A DNA stretch of 64,000 nucleotides from Bacillota bacterium (GTDB lineage: Bacteria; Bacillota; Bacilli; Paenibacillales; NBRC-103111), in the NCBI GenBank assembly GCA_023386955.1, contig JAEWIS010000023.1, forward strand, positions 62,001 through 126,000. The letters run 5' to 3'. The notes beneath the pieces were generated by a model. The model was not told where the DNA came from. It worked only from the letters and a program-made list of their open reading frames with translations, and did no database searches. The position numbers and the translations under genes were made by a program. Of this stretch, positions 44,046 through 52,899 are shown piece after piece. The number at the start of each line of letters is the position of its first letter. The stretch's first letter is position 1.

Positions 44046-44870
44046 GTGATCATCACGGCATTAGTGGAGAATTCGTCCATATCCAAGGAATACATTCATA
44101 AACATGGCTTATGCCTTCATATACAAACTGCCAAGCATAACATTCTATTTGATGTAGGTCCGGACGATACCTTTCTCCACAATGCAGAGAGGCTTCACAT
44201 TGATATCAAGGCTGTGGATCTGGTCATTATCTCGCATGGTCATAAGGACCACGGTGGCGGATTAAAGGCCTTCTTGGCGCATAACGACAAAGCCAAAATC
44301 TATATACGCCGCCAGGCGTTCGATGCATATTACGCGTCCCTTTTCAAGTATCTGAAGGTATATGTTGGGTTAGAGCCGGAACTGAGGGCTCATAACCGGA
44401 TGGTATTTACAGAGGATCTTCACCGAATCGATGAAGAGTTAACACTGGTATCGAATATCACAGGAGTGGAATTAACTCCTAATGGCAACCGGAGCCTGCT
44501 GGTGAAGGATAAACATACATACGCATTAGATGGCTTTCAGCATGAGCATCATCTCCTGCTGCAGGAGAAGGGAAAAACGATATTAATTTCGGGATGCTCC
44601 CACACGGGAATCGTAAATATTCTCCAGGAATGCGAAGAGAAAGCGGGGTTAAAAATCGACTGTGTCGTTGGCGGCCTGCATCTCTACAATCCGATTAGCA
44701 AAAAAACGGAGGGCACCCGTTTTATTAACGAATTGGGAGCCAAATTGCACAGCAAAAATGTTGAAATATATACCTGTCATTGTACAGGGCCAAAAGCATT
44801 CGAGCTATTACGGAAAGCTTTGGGAAACCAGATCAGCAGCTTGAAAACAGGGCAGGTCATCGATTTGTAG
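44046..44870 (+). CDS. Metallo-beta-lactamase-fold hydrolase
   Basis: This 274-residue protein has the zinc-binding motifs of the metallo-beta-lactamase fold: HGHKDHGGG (H-x-H-x-D-H), GCSHTGI and CHCTG. The sequence is closest to the subfamily annotated as dihydropterin-aminobenzene phosphate synthase-like, whose members have varied or unknown substrates. The GTG start at 44046 follows AAAGGAGG; the open frame upstream (from 43806) runs antisense over the stalk protein gene and is not used. An AraC-type regulator follows 13 bases later, so the two form an operon. Confidence 0.85.
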   Translation: MIITALVENSSISKEYIHKHGLCLHIQTAKHNILFDVGPDDTFLHNAERLHIDIKAVDLVIISHGHKDHGGGLKAFLAHNDKAKIYIRRQAFDAYYASLFKYLKVYVGLEPELRAHNRMVFTEDLHRIDEELTLVSNITGVELTPNGNRSLLVKDKHTYALDGFQHEHHLLLQEKGKTILISGCSHTGIVNILQECEEKAGLKIDCVVGGLHLYNPISKKTEGTRFINELGAKLHSKNVEIYTCHCTGPKAFELLRKALGNQISSLKTGQVIDL

Positions 44871-44883
44871 AGGAGTGCTTGCC

Positions 44884-45669
44884 ATGAACGACATCTTCCA
44901 CCCGCAGATTATCTATTTCGTGAAGAAGGAATGCGACTCCAACTGGAGGATCGTGAATCACAAAATTCACTGCTACGACCTGGTTTTTGTTTTGGAGGGG
45001 AGTGCGGATTATATTATCGACGGCATCCCTTGCCAACTGCAGCAGGGTGACATTCTGTGTATCCGGCCGCAAAGCGTCCGCACTGCCACTACCCCGGGTA
45101 TGGTTTGTGTAGCCATCGATTTTGTCCTGCCGGAGGGGGAAAAGCTGGATCTGCCTCCAGTAACCCAGTGGAAGGACATCATGGAGTTTCAGGGGTTATA
45201 TAATGAAATGAATTATGAGTGGCTGCAGAGAAAAGATGGTTACCTGATGAAATGCCACGCCCTCTTTAGCCTCATACTGCACAAGCTTCTGTTTGAAAAA
45301 GGGAAGGAAGAGGCCAATGTCCACGTAGGGCTGATCAAGCGGCATATCATCGAGCATTACCATGAAGAATTGACCGTCAAGTCTCTGGCGGCTGCGGCCA
45401 ATATCAATCCCGTTTATTGCGGAGCCCTATTCAAAAAGCTGGAGAAACGCACCATCTCGGACTTTATTAATCAGGTCCGCATCAACAAAGCGGCTTCCCT
45501 GCTGGAATCCGGAGAATATAATGTGGGTGAAGTAGCGGAGAAAACCGGCTTTAAGGATATCTATTATTTCAGCAGCACCTTTAAACGTCTGATGGGGGTT
45601 AGCCCCAAAGCGTACCGGAACAACGCCGATGTCTATAAAATATCTCAGCATGAGGTTCAACATAAATAG
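44884..45669 (+). CDS. AraC-family transcriptional regulator
   Basis: This 261-residue regulator has an N-terminal cupin-like ligand domain (DLVFVLEGSADYIIDG) and two C-terminal helix-turn-helix motifs (LTVKSLAAAANINPVYCGAL and VGEVAEKTGFKDIYYFSSTF, then the family end GVSPKAYR). The ATG at 44884 has AGAGGAG upstream; in-frame starts at 44875 are possible. It is cotranscribed with the metallo-hydrolase and converges on an oxidoreductase gene. It may regulate that oxidoreductase through the 25-bp dyad at 46936-46960; this is a guess from position. Confidence 0.88.
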   Translation: MNDIFHPQIIYFVKKECDSNWRIVNHKIHCYDLVFVLEGSADYIIDGIPCQLQQGDILCIRPQSVRTATTPGMVCVAIDFVLPEGEKLDLPPVTQWKDIMEFQGLYNEMNYEWLQRKDGYLMKCHALFSLILHKLLFEKGKEEANVHVGLIKRHIIEHYHEELTVKSLAAAANINPVYCGALFKKLEKRTISDFINQVRINKAASLLESGEYNVGEVAEKTGFKDIYYFSSTFKRLMGVSPKAYRNNADVYKISQHEVQHK

Positions 45670-45677
45670 GATAAAAG

Positions 45678-45717
45678 AAGGACGCATTCTTTAGTAAGAG
45701 TGCGTCCTTTTGCGTTA
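45678..45717. terminator. Bidirectional terminator between AraC gene and oxidoreductase gene
   Basis: AAGGACGCA (45679-45686 region) pairs with TGCGTCCTT (45701-45709), with A and T runs on both sides. Confidence 0.85.
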
Positions 45718-46878
45718 TTTGCTGCTGTAGCTGCCGCCTAGCGTAATCTCCTGGCTGCTGCCCAGATTGATCACCGAGTTGGTCTTCTCGTAGAAGTGTG
45801 GTGCATTCTCCATAATCCCTTGAACAGTATAGTAGGGATCGCTCTTGGTAATGGGAAGCTCAACCGTCTTTTGCTGAAAACCCGCTTTGTAAATCGCCGT
45901 AATAAGCTCGATGGTCATACGGCCGCTTTCTCCGGTAATAAAAGGAGCGCCGCCCGTTTCGATGGCTGTAAGCACATTCTCAATTTGGCCTTCATGTGCC
46001 TGATGGGTGAGCTGCGGAAGTGTGCTGTAGAGGTCGTTAAGCTCCTGCTCCAATTCCTCATTCTTCTTGGGGAACCCATTCTCGAGAGAGGTGGAGGCAT
46101 GCACCTTCCACGGAGCAGAAATCCGCGCATTTTCACCCTGGAAGATGAGCTGTTGTTCCTCACCATGATGAATGACAGAGCTGGTCACTTGGGCAACTGC
46201 ACCTTTCTCATACTGCAGCGCCGCTATGGAAATATCCTCGATCTCCGCGTTGTCATGTGCGGCATTGCTTAACAGGGCGGATACCTTGTTGGGCAAACCC
46301 ATCATCCAGCCTAGCATATCAATATGATGCACGGCATGGTTCAGGGTGCAGCCGCCCCCTTCCTTGGACCACAGCCCCCGCCACCACAGATCGTAATAGC
46401 AATGCCCCCGCCACCAGAAGGAATCTACCTGTGCGTGAAGCACCCGGCCGATTTTGCCGCTGTCCAATACATGCTTCAGATTCATAATGGGATTGAGGAA
46501 ACGGTTTTGGGCGATGACAGAAAACACCGTTCCACTTTTTGCGGCAGCGGCATTCATGCGGTCACATTCCTCCAACGAAGCAGCCATGGGTTTTTCCACG
46601 ATGACATGTCTGCTGTCGTTCAGGAAGTCCACAGCAATTTCCGCATGGCTGAAGGGCGGGGTACAGATGCTGACCAAATCAATGTCCTCTGATCCCAGCA
46701 ACAGCTTATGGGAATCGTATACGTCGGCGTCCAGACCAAACTGTTCCTTTTTGGCCTGGGCCTTCTCCGGATAAATGTCCACCAAAGCCACAATTTTGCA
46801 GCGCTCCGGAAATGCAAGATATGCATTAATATGGGCGGCCGAAATATTCCCGGTTCCGATAATTGCAACACGAATCAT
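45715..46878 (-). CDS. Gfo/Idh/MocA-family oxidoreductase
   Basis: This 387-residue NAD(P)-dependent dehydrogenase has an N-terminal Rossmann fold (IRVAIIGTGNISAAHINAYL), the family EKP motif in HVIVEKPMAASLEE (catalytic Lys) and a C-terminal substrate domain with GGGCTLNHAVHHIDMLGWM. Members act on sugars, inositols or sugar amines; the substrate cannot be told. The ATG has AGGGGGC before it. Its promoter region (TACAAT on the minus strand at 46913-46918) carries a 25-bp dyad over the -35 zone, so the gene is probably tightly regulated, perhaps by the AraC protein of the convergent operon. Confidence 0.92.
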   Translation of the reverse strand: MIRVAIIGTGNISAAHINAYLAFPERCKIVALVDIYPEKAQAKKEQFGLDADVYDSHKLLLGSEDIDLVSICTPPFSHAEIAVDFLNDSRHVIVEKPMAASLEECDRMNAAAAKSGTVFSVIAQNRFLNPIMNLKHVLDSGKIGRVLHAQVDSFWWRGHCYYDLWWRGLWSKEGGGCTLNHAVHHIDMLGWMMGLPNKVSALLSNAAHDNAEIEDISIAALQYEKGAVAQVTSSVIHHGEEQQLIFQGENARISAPWKVHASTSLENGFPKKNEELEQELNDLYSTLPQLTHQAHEGQIENVLTAIETGGAPFITGESGRMTIELITAIYKAGFQQKTVELPITKSDPYYTVQGIMENAPHFYEKTNSVINLGSSQEITLGGSYSSK

Positions 46879-46935
46879 AATAATAGCCCCCTACTGGCAA
46901 GATGATGCTTTTATTGTAGTAGAGAGAGTGGACGG

Positions 46936-46960
46936 ATAAAATGTGTACAGTACATTTTAT
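46936..46960. promoter_or_regulatory. 25-bp operator-like dyad before the oxidoreductase gene
   Basis: ATAAAATGT (46936-46944) and ACATTTTAT (46952-46960) are perfect inverted 9-mers around GTACAGT. The site overlaps the -35 zone of the minus-strand promoter and lies in the divergent gap with the lipoprotein gene, so either gene could be controlled. Confidence 0.65.
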
Positions 46961-47043
46961 TTGTGTCAATTAAAGAACTTGGGATTTAGAGGATGTGGTA
47001 GAATTGCTGTAACCGAAAAAGAGAATGGAAAGAAGGGTAAACG

Positions 47044-47415
47044 ATGGCCAAAAGGAAAATCGTGGTGTCGGTATTGCTTTTTGTACTTATCTTGACAGCC
47101 TGTTCCTCATCGGATTTTGATGGGAGCCGGATAGGAGATGCGCATCAGTTAAGGATGGAGTACAAGGTATTGAATACAACGGATGTTCAATTGCTGGAGG
47201 TGAAGCAAGGGGATTCGGTGAGCCTCGAGATCGTCAGCACAGCAGGCAAGCTGGATATTGTCTTACAAAAAGATAGGGATGAACCGGTATATCAAGGGTC
47301 AGATATTCCTACAGGTTCGTTTCAAGTAAAAATCGCCGAAAGTGGCACCTATACATGCTCGGTAACAGGTAAAAAAGCCAATGGGAGTGTAAGCATTGTT
47401 GTGAAGGGACCTTAA
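47044..47415 (+). CDS. Small lipoprotein of unknown function
   Basis: This 123-residue protein has a lipoprotein signal (VLLFVLILTACSSS; lipobox LTAC, acylated Cys at 20) and an all-beta domain of about 85 residues with two strands ending GTYTCSVTGKKANGSVSIVV. I do not recognise the family. The ATG follows AAGAAGGG. It is divergent from the oxidoreductase gene and is followed by the cluster of TGCAAAASTGCA repeats. Confidence 0.8.
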   Translation: MAKRKIVVSVLLFVLILTACSSSDFDGSRIGDAHQLRMEYKVLNTTDVQLLEVKQGDSVSLEIVSTAGKLDIVLQKDRDEPVYQGSDIPTGSFQVKIAESGTYTCSVTGKKANGSVSIVVKGP

Positions 47416-47450
47416 GGGTGGGGGATGCCGGGTGAAACACAGACGTAAAA

Positions 47451-47625
47451 TGCAAAACTGCATTTATTTTTTGAGGTGTGGAGGTAGAGGGGGATCCATC
47501 CTGCAAAAGTGCATCTATTAACGCTGCAAATGCCGCGGTAGCGCTTACTGGTAGAAAATAACTGCAGTTTTGCAGGATAGGACAGTTAAAAGGTGCGATA
47601 TGAAAAAAATAGATGCACTTTTGCA
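47451..47625. repeat. Four copies of a TGCAAAASTGCA motif, two direct and two inverted
   Basis: Copies: 47451-47462 (plus, TGCAAAACTGCA), 47502-47513 (plus, TGCAAAAGTGCA), 47563-47574 (minus, same as the first) and 47614-47625 (minus, same as the second). Similarity extends a further 8-10 bases on the 3' side of each motif as a TTATTTTTT-like tail. The two C-type and the two G-type copies form two interlocked inverted pairs. The gap holds no gene. It could be a regulator binding array, a structured RNA, or part of a dispersed repeat family. Confidence 0.75.
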
Positions 47626-47669
47626 TTTGAGCTGTTCGTTCGGCGTATGGGGAGGTGGAGAATAAGGGG

Positions 47670-47921
47670 TTAGCCCTGTTGCTCCCCAAGCAGTTCTTGC
47701 ACAGAAACCTCCAATGCCTTGGCGATAGCGATGAGCTCGTAGTCCTGGACCAGCCGGTATTGCCCTTCAAAACGGGAGAGGCTGGTGGGGCTGATGTCCA
47801 GGCCAAAGGTTTGCAATCGGGCAAGAAAGTCCTTTTGCTTCATCCGCTTGGCTTTTCGAATGGCTATAACTCTGCTTCCGATAATGTTTTTATCGCCGGG
47901 AGGCTCATTCCGGTGCTTCAT
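47670..47921 (-). CDS. XRE-family helix-turn-helix regulator
   Basis: This 83-residue DNA-binding protein has a single XRE helix-turn-helix (IGSRVIAIRKAKRMKQKDFL, then ISPTSLSRFEGQYRLVQDYE) and the typical end VSVQELLG. Its start overlaps the stop of the cupin gene by 17 bases, so the pair is one operon; a split XRE plus cupin resembles the common XRE-cupin fusion regulators. The repeat array at 47451-47625 lies directly downstream, not at its promoter. Confidence 0.87.
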   Translation of the reverse strand: MKHRNEPPGDKNIIGSRVIAIRKAKRMKQKDFLARLQTFGLDISPTSLSRFEGQYRLVQDYELIAIAKALEVSVQELLGEQQG

Positions 47922-48282
47922 TTACGGTCACCTTTACACTCATATACAACGAAGGATTTAATTCCTCACTTTCGATGACGATGGCCGTTAAACCTGAGGT
48001 CGTTTTGGTTTCATGCCACTCCTCCTTGTTCCAGAAGACAGCATCACCGGCTTGCACGTTCACATACTCGTCCTTATCCCCTCTGACCGTGCCCTCCCCG
48101 ATTAGAATAAGGAGTAACTGAGGCGTAACCGCCTGGTGATAACCAATCACACCACCCGCTTCCAGATGCATACATCCAATATGAGCAGCATGTTCGGTTT
48201 GGATAATGCGGGACATGATAAAATCCGAGTTAAATTTTGAAATTTGCTTGCCAGTCTCTTGGCCGAATCTGTAAAATTCCAT
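47905..48282 (-). CDS. Cupin-domain protein
   Basis: This 125-residue protein is a single cupin beta-barrel: IGCMHLEAGGVIGYHQAV, then VNVQAGDAVFWNKEEWHETK. It has one His (GYHQ) in motif 1 and one in motif 2 (EWHE), so metal binding is possible. It sits in front of an XRE regulator gene with overlapping ends. Cupins in this setting often act as ligand sensors for the regulator; no enzymatic role can be assigned. Confidence 0.85.
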   Translation of the reverse strand: MEFYRFGQETGKQISKFNSDFIMSRIIQTEHAAHIGCMHLEAGGVIGYHQAVTPQLLLILIGEGTVRGDKDEYVNVQAGDAVFWNKEEWHETKTTSGLTAIVIESEELNPSLYMSVKVTVNEAPE

Positions 48283-48468
48283 GGATTCCCTCCCAAAGTC
48301 AGTTTTATTTCGATTCTATCATACTTAGTCACTGGCATCATGCCGGATGAACGGAGCCTCTATTTTTTACATCCACCAAAAAGGACTCTGCCCCAGGAAA
48401 GCGAATTATATAGATGCAGCAACCTGCAAGCGCTAACAAATGGATATGTCGATTACAGGAGGGGCTTT

Positions 48469-50745
48469 ATGAAGCGGTTTCCCATGATGCTTCAATTGGC
48501 GTTGATTCTGTTCTGCGTAATGGCGATTCCCACCGCGACCCTGACCTGGTACAGCGGGGCGCAGATACTGGAGAATTCGGAGCATGCCATTGCGGAGTCT
48601 GCCCTGGCCGGCTTGATCGCCAGTCGCAATCTGAACGAGAATACCTTGGACATTATGGCGGAGAATACGATCCGGCTGGCTGCAACGCAGATTTTTGACA
48701 AAATCCGGTCCTACGAGACCTTCGATGAGATGAACTCCAGCTACGAAAATGTGGTGAACGCCTTGTCGGTCCAGAATGATCTGCGGAACATGAACCAGAT
48801 CGGAGACGGAATTTACTCCTCCTTTTTTCACCTGAGCGATTCGGATTATGTGGTCTCTACCGACAAGGGTATTACCACCCTGGAGCGGTATGAGGATATG
48901 GAGTGGATGAAGGAGGCGTTGATGGAACGCAGCGGTATTATGGGGATCTGGTACCCCCGCAAGCTGGAATCCGGCGTTCACGTGGTGTCTTATGTTCTGC
49001 CTCTTAACCGGCTGTCCACGACAACCCGCGGCACAATTGTAGTGAATGTGCGGGAAACGCAAATGGAGCACGATATGCGCGCCTCCAATGGGGGCGACCA
49101 CCGCTATATGTTCATGAACGGCAATGGGACTATCGTCTCCAGCCAGGACAAAAGCCTGCTATTGACCAACGGAACGGATGATTCCTATATCGCCGGACTA
49201 ATGGCGAAGAACCGGATGGAGGGTTATGCGTTCCGGCAGGAAAACAATGACCGGCAGCTGTACACCTGGTCGCGGTCTGAGCGTTACGGCTGGATGTATG
49301 TGAACATTACCTCCGTTAATGAGCTGCTGAGCACCACCCATTCCATGCAGAGGAATATCATTCTGTTAACGGTGATTATTATTTTTGCAGGTACGGTGTT
49401 TACGGTTTTCTTCGCCACCTGGCTGTCCAAACCCGCGCGGGAGCTGGTTCGGACCTTGCGCAAGCGGGGTCACCCGGGGGTAAAAGCCCGGAATGAGCTG
49501 GCTTATCTGAACGCGGCATTCCAGCGGATGCAGGAGGAGGAGGCAGCGCTTCATGGTCTGCTAAACGTACGGGAAAAGGATGCCCGCAGCCTGGCCGTGC
49601 ATAATCTGCTCCGAGGGGAATTGACGCCGCAGGCGGCGGTGATGTTTCCCTCCCGGTACTTCCTGGTGGCGGTTATATCCATTGACGGATACCGAGTGTA
49701 TGTAAACGGGAATGAGCCGGAGCAGCGGCATAATCACCGCCAGGAGTTGATTGCTTTTTGTGAGGCCCTGTTCCCGCCGGAGGTGCATAGCCGTTGTGTA
49801 TATCAGGGGAACGGCTGCTTCGCCATTGTGGTTAACTACCCCCGGCAGGAGTATGAAAGCGAAAGCACCGGGCTTGACGCTGCCCTGATGGAGATCCGGG
49901 ACCAAGCAGGCAGGATTCTGTGCCAGTCGGTAACGATCGGGGTGAGCAGCCAGACGCAATCCAGCGACCGGGTGGCGGATTGCTTCATTGAGGCCATGGA
50001 GGGCATCAAGCACAGGATGATAGCGGGAAGCGGTGGCATTCACTACTGGAGGGAGCAGGAAGGCTTCGAAAAACGCTATATTTATCCCGCAAACAGTGAA
50101 CGCCGGATTCTGAATTTCCTGGATAACGGGCAGTTGGACAACATCATCAAGGAATTGGATGTGATCAGCACCGAAATCCGTTCTGCGGATTATATTTCCT
50201 ACGACAATATCCTGTTTATTTATCATCAGCTGACAGGGGTGACCATCAAGCATCTGCGGGAAAATTACGTGAATACCGCCAGGATTTTTGTGGGACGGGG
50301 CAATGTGTATGCAGCCCTCGCTTCTATTGATACACTGGATGAGCTGGATGAATATCTGCACCGCTTCTACAGTGACATTGTGCAGCAGCTGACCCGTACG
50401 CCGGGAGAAACCGCCAATTACGGCGAGCGGATGATCCAATATTTGAATGAGCATTACCGGGAGGATATTGTGTTTGAGGATATGGCCAAGGAAATCGGGA
50501 TTAGCTATTCGTATATGCGCAAAATTGCCTTCGAGATGACAGGTATGAGTTTGATCGATTATCTGAACCAATTGCGGATCGAGCACGCTAAGAGGCTGCT
50601 GCTTGAATCCAATCTGTGTATTTCGCAGATTGCGCTGGAGGTTGGATACATGAATACCCAAAGCTTCAACCGGTTCTTTCGCAAATTTGAGGGAATGCCT
50701 CCCAGCAGCTATAAAGCGGGGAAATCCCGTCCGTTAGAAATGTGA
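48469..50745 (+). CDS. Membrane-bound AraC-family regulator
   Basis: This 758-residue protein has an N-terminal membrane span (about 7-28), an extracytoplasmic cache-like sensor (30-290), a second span (about 295-318) and a cytoplasmic part that ends in a two-motif AraC DNA-binding domain (VFEDMAKEIGISYSYMRKIA; CISQIALEVGYMNTQSFNRF). This layout is common in Paenibacillus next to carbohydrate ABC importers. The ATG at 48469 follows CAGGAGGGG. The importer genes start 225 bases downstream behind a terminator and a perfect 17-bp inverted repeat, so the regulator probably reads an outside sugar and switches the importer on. Confidence 0.9.
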   Translation: MKRFPMMLQLALILFCVMAIPTATLTWYSGAQILENSEHAIAESALAGLIASRNLNENTLDIMAENTIRLAATQIFDKIRSYETFDEMNSSYENVVNALSVQNDLRNMNQIGDGIYSSFFHLSDSDYVVSTDKGITTLERYEDMEWMKEALMERSGIMGIWYPRKLESGVHVVSYVLPLNRLSTTTRGTIVVNVRETQMEHDMRASNGGDHRYMFMNGNGTIVSSQDKSLLLTNGTDDSYIAGLMAKNRMEGYAFRQENNDRQLYTWSRSERYGWMYVNITSVNELLSTTHSMQRNIILLTVIIIFAGTVFTVFFATWLSKPARELVRTLRKRGHPGVKARNELAYLNAAFQRMQEEEAALHGLLNVREKDARSLAVHNLLRGELTPQAAVMFPSRYFLVAVISIDGYRVYVNGNEPEQRHNHRQELIAFCEALFPPEVHSRCVYQGNGCFAIVVNYPRQEYESESTGLDAALMEIRDQAGRILCQSVTIGVSSQTQSSDRVADCFIEAMEGIKHRMIAGSGGIHYWREQEGFEKRYIYPANSERRILNFLDNGQLDNIIKELDVISTEIRSADYISYDNILFIYHQLTGVTIKHLRENYVNTARIFVGRGNVYAALASIDTLDELDEYLHRFYSDIVQQLTRTPGETANYGERMIQYLNEHYREDIVFEDMAKEIGISYSYMRKIAFEMTGMSLIDYLNQLRIEHAKRLLLESNLCISQIALEVGYMNTQSFNRFFRKFEGMPPSSYKAGKSRPLEM

Positions 50746-50772
50746 GAAAGGACTGCTATATCCGTATCCTTC

Positions 50773-50820
50773 AAGCTGTCTGTTCCGGTGCAAAAGCTGG
50801 GGCAGACAGCTTACTTTTGC
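50773..50820 (+). terminator. Terminator after the membrane AraC gene
   Basis: AAGCTGTCTG (50773-50782) pairs exactly with CAGACAGCTT (50803-50812), followed by ACTTTTGC. Confidence 0.75.
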
Positions 50821-50823
50821 TCC

Positions 50824-50896
50824 TACCCGTCATTTTTGATCATGGAGGGGTGAATGGAGAAGCAGTTTATGATAGCGTTATCAAAAATGACGGGTA
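50824..50896. promoter_or_regulatory. Perfect 17-bp inverted repeat at the sugar importer promoter
   Basis: TACCCGTCATTTTTGAT (50824-50840) and ATCAAAAATGACGGGTA (50880-50896) are exact inverted copies, 39 bases apart. The right arm runs into a TATAAT box at 50895-50900 and no good -35 is present, so the promoter probably needs a regulator. The arms are about 5.3 helical turns apart centre to centre, which would suit DNA looping by AraC-type dimers. A hairpin role is less likely because the left arm is upstream of the promoter. Confidence 0.7.
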
Positions 50897-50969
50897 TAAT
50901 CAAACCTCATGATTTACGGAAAAGCCCAGGGGACGTTATGATGGGGCTATCCCGGAAGGAGGTGAAACT

Positions 50970-51938
50970 GTGAAAGGAACGGCTGCTTCTCATCCCAATA
51001 ATGAAACCGCTTTATCTCTATCCAGAAGACGAAAATACGGAGTATTCCATTATCTCCGCCGGGATTGGGAGCTGTATGTTCTGCTGCTGCTTCCTTTGAT
51101 GATGGTTCTTGTATTTAAGTACGCCTCCATGTTTGGGCTAACCATTGCCTTTAAGGACTATAAGGTGGCAAGAGGCTTTTGGGGGAGCGACTGGGTTGGC
51201 CTCCAGGTGTTTAAAGATATCTTCGCCAAGCCGGATTTTGGAAGAGCGGTCCGGAATACGCTGCTTTTGAATATCTTGGACCTGATCTTCAGCTTCACTA
51301 TGCCCATCATACTGGCGCTTCTCATTAATGAGGTCAAGAATTTGATTTTCAAACGGATCAATCAAACCCTGCTTTATCTGCCGCACTTCTTGTCCTGGGT
51401 TATTATCGGGGCGATCGCATACCAGCTGCTAAGCGAAGGCAGCGGTATGGTAAACAATGTGATTGAACTGCTGGGAGGCACACGAATCCCGTTTTTGCAG
51501 GAGGATATGAACTGGCTGATCAGCTACTTGGCGATTGGGGTGTGGCAAAGCATGGGCTGGGGCACGATTCTGTACCTCGCCGCCATGAGCGCCATTAATC
51601 CGGAGTTGTATGAGGCCGCCATCGTGGATGGAGCAGGGCGGTTCCGCAAAATGTGGAATGTGACGCTTCCCTCTATTCGGATGACCATTGTGACCTTGCT
51701 CATTCTCAGCATGGGAGGTGTAATGGGAGGCTCCTTCGAACGGATTATGGGGCTGCAGAACAAGGCAACGACCGAATTCACCACAACCATTCCGGTATTG
51801 GTGTACCGTTGGGGGATTGAAAGCGGCAATTTCAGCCGCGCTACGGCATTGGGGTTATTTCAATCCGTCATTGGCCTGATCCTCGTTCTGACGGCAGACC
51901 GGATTGCGAAGAAGCTGGGTGAGGACGGATTGATTTAG
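50970..51938 (+). CDS. Carbohydrate ABC transporter permease (LplB-like)
   Basis: This 322-residue permease has six spans and the inner-membrane importer EAA loop VDGAGRFRKMWNVTLP. The sequence matches the LplB group of oligosaccharide importers (WGSDWVGLQVFKDIFAKP region). The GTG start at 50970 follows AAGGAGGTG. It is the first gene of an importer operon with a second permease and a lipoprotein binding protein; no ATPase gene is present, as usual for this family, which shares a common MsmX-type ATPase. Confidence 0.93.
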   Translation: MKGTAASHPNNETALSLSRRRKYGVFHYLRRDWELYVLLLLPLMMVLVFKYASMFGLTIAFKDYKVARGFWGSDWVGLQVFKDIFAKPDFGRAVRNTLLLNILDLIFSFTMPIILALLINEVKNLIFKRINQTLLYLPHFLSWVIIGAIAYQLLSEGSGMVNNVIELLGGTRIPFLQEDMNWLISYLAIGVWQSMGWGTILYLAAMSAINPELYEAAIVDGAGRFRKMWNVTLPSIRMTIVTLLILSMGGVMGGSFERIMGLQNKATTEFTTTIPVLVYRWGIESGNFSRATALGLFQSVIGLILVLTADRIAKKLGEDGLI

Positions 51939-51952
51939 CAAGGAGGCGTACC

Positions 51953-52852
51953 ATGAAACCATCTGCCGGCATCTTCGCCGTAAAACGCAGACACCGCTTC
52001 GACATTTGGGATGTGCTGATCCACCTGGTGCTGATTCTCGCTTCTCTGGTGTGTACGCTGCCATTTCTGCATGTTGTAGCCAAATCGCTTAGTGAAGATG
52101 CTTATGTAATCGCTAACAAAGTATATCTGTGGCCTGCCGGCTTCACCTTGGGAGCCTACGAGAAGATATTCGCCGATGCCAGTATCCTCCGGTCGCTTTA
52201 TATTTCGGTGCTGGTGACGGTCGTATATACCGTAATTGGGATGATCATCACCATATGTGCGGCATATCCCTTATCCCGGAGACAGCTGAAGGGCAGGACC
52301 GTGTTTACCTTCCTTTTTATCTTCACCATGTACTTCCACGGGGGAATTATTCCCGACTACATGCTGATGAACAATCTGGGCATGCTGGATACCATTTGGT
52401 CCCTGATATTGCCGGTGTCCTTCAGCGCGTTTAATCTTCTGATTATGAAAAGCTCCATTATGAGCAGCATCCCCGCCAGCTTGGAGGAATCTGCCCGGAT
52501 TGACGGAGCCGGTCATTTCCGGATTCTGTTCAATATTGTTCTTCCCTTGTGCAAGCCCATATTGGCCACCTTGTCTCTGTATTATGCGGTGTGGCGCTGG
52601 AATGCGTATGGGGATGCCCTGTTCTACATTAAGCATAATACCGACTTGCGTCCGCTGCAGCTCAAGCTGTATTATCTGGTCATCCAGGCCTCAGAAAGCT
52701 TCCAGCTGGAGGCGGTGAATGTACAGCTCAGCAATCCCGAGGTGTTGAAGGCTTCGGTTGTGGTATTTGCCACACTGCCGATTGTGTGTGTATATCCGTT
52801 TATCCAGAAGTATTTTGTGAAAGGGTCCATGCTAGGGGCGGTCAAGGAATAA
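51953..52852 (+). CDS. Carbohydrate ABC transporter permease (YtcP-like)
   Basis: This 299-residue permease has six spans and the EAA loop ARIDGAGHFRILFNIVLP. It belongs to the YtcP/MalG group and pairs with the LplB-like permease 14 bases upstream. The start follows AAGGAGG. Its C-terminus, IQKYFVKGSMLGAVKE, is the standard end of the family. The binding-protein gene begins 47 bases later. Confidence 0.93.
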   Translation: MKPSAGIFAVKRRHRFDIWDVLIHLVLILASLVCTLPFLHVVAKSLSEDAYVIANKVYLWPAGFTLGAYEKIFADASILRSLYISVLVTVVYTVIGMIITICAAYPLSRRQLKGRTVFTFLFIFTMYFHGGIIPDYMLMNNLGMLDTIWSLILPVSFSAFNLLIMKSSIMSSIPASLEESARIDGAGHFRILFNIVLPLCKPILATLSLYYAVWRWNAYGDALFYIKHNTDLRPLQLKLYYLVIQASESFQLEAVNVQLSNPEVLKASVVVFATLPIVCVYPFIQKYFVKGSMLGAVKE

Positions 52853-52899
52853 CCTTGCCACCCAGGTCCATACAAACAATTGATTATGGGGGAGATTCA

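Noticed and set aside
47451..47625. Short CRISPR array
   Set aside because: The four repeats are only 12-23 bp, two are inverted, and no cas gene is near.
49561..50661. A 366-codon minus-strand open frame
   Set aside because: Antisense to the membrane AraC regulator, whose helix-turn-helix motifs lie in the same stretch.
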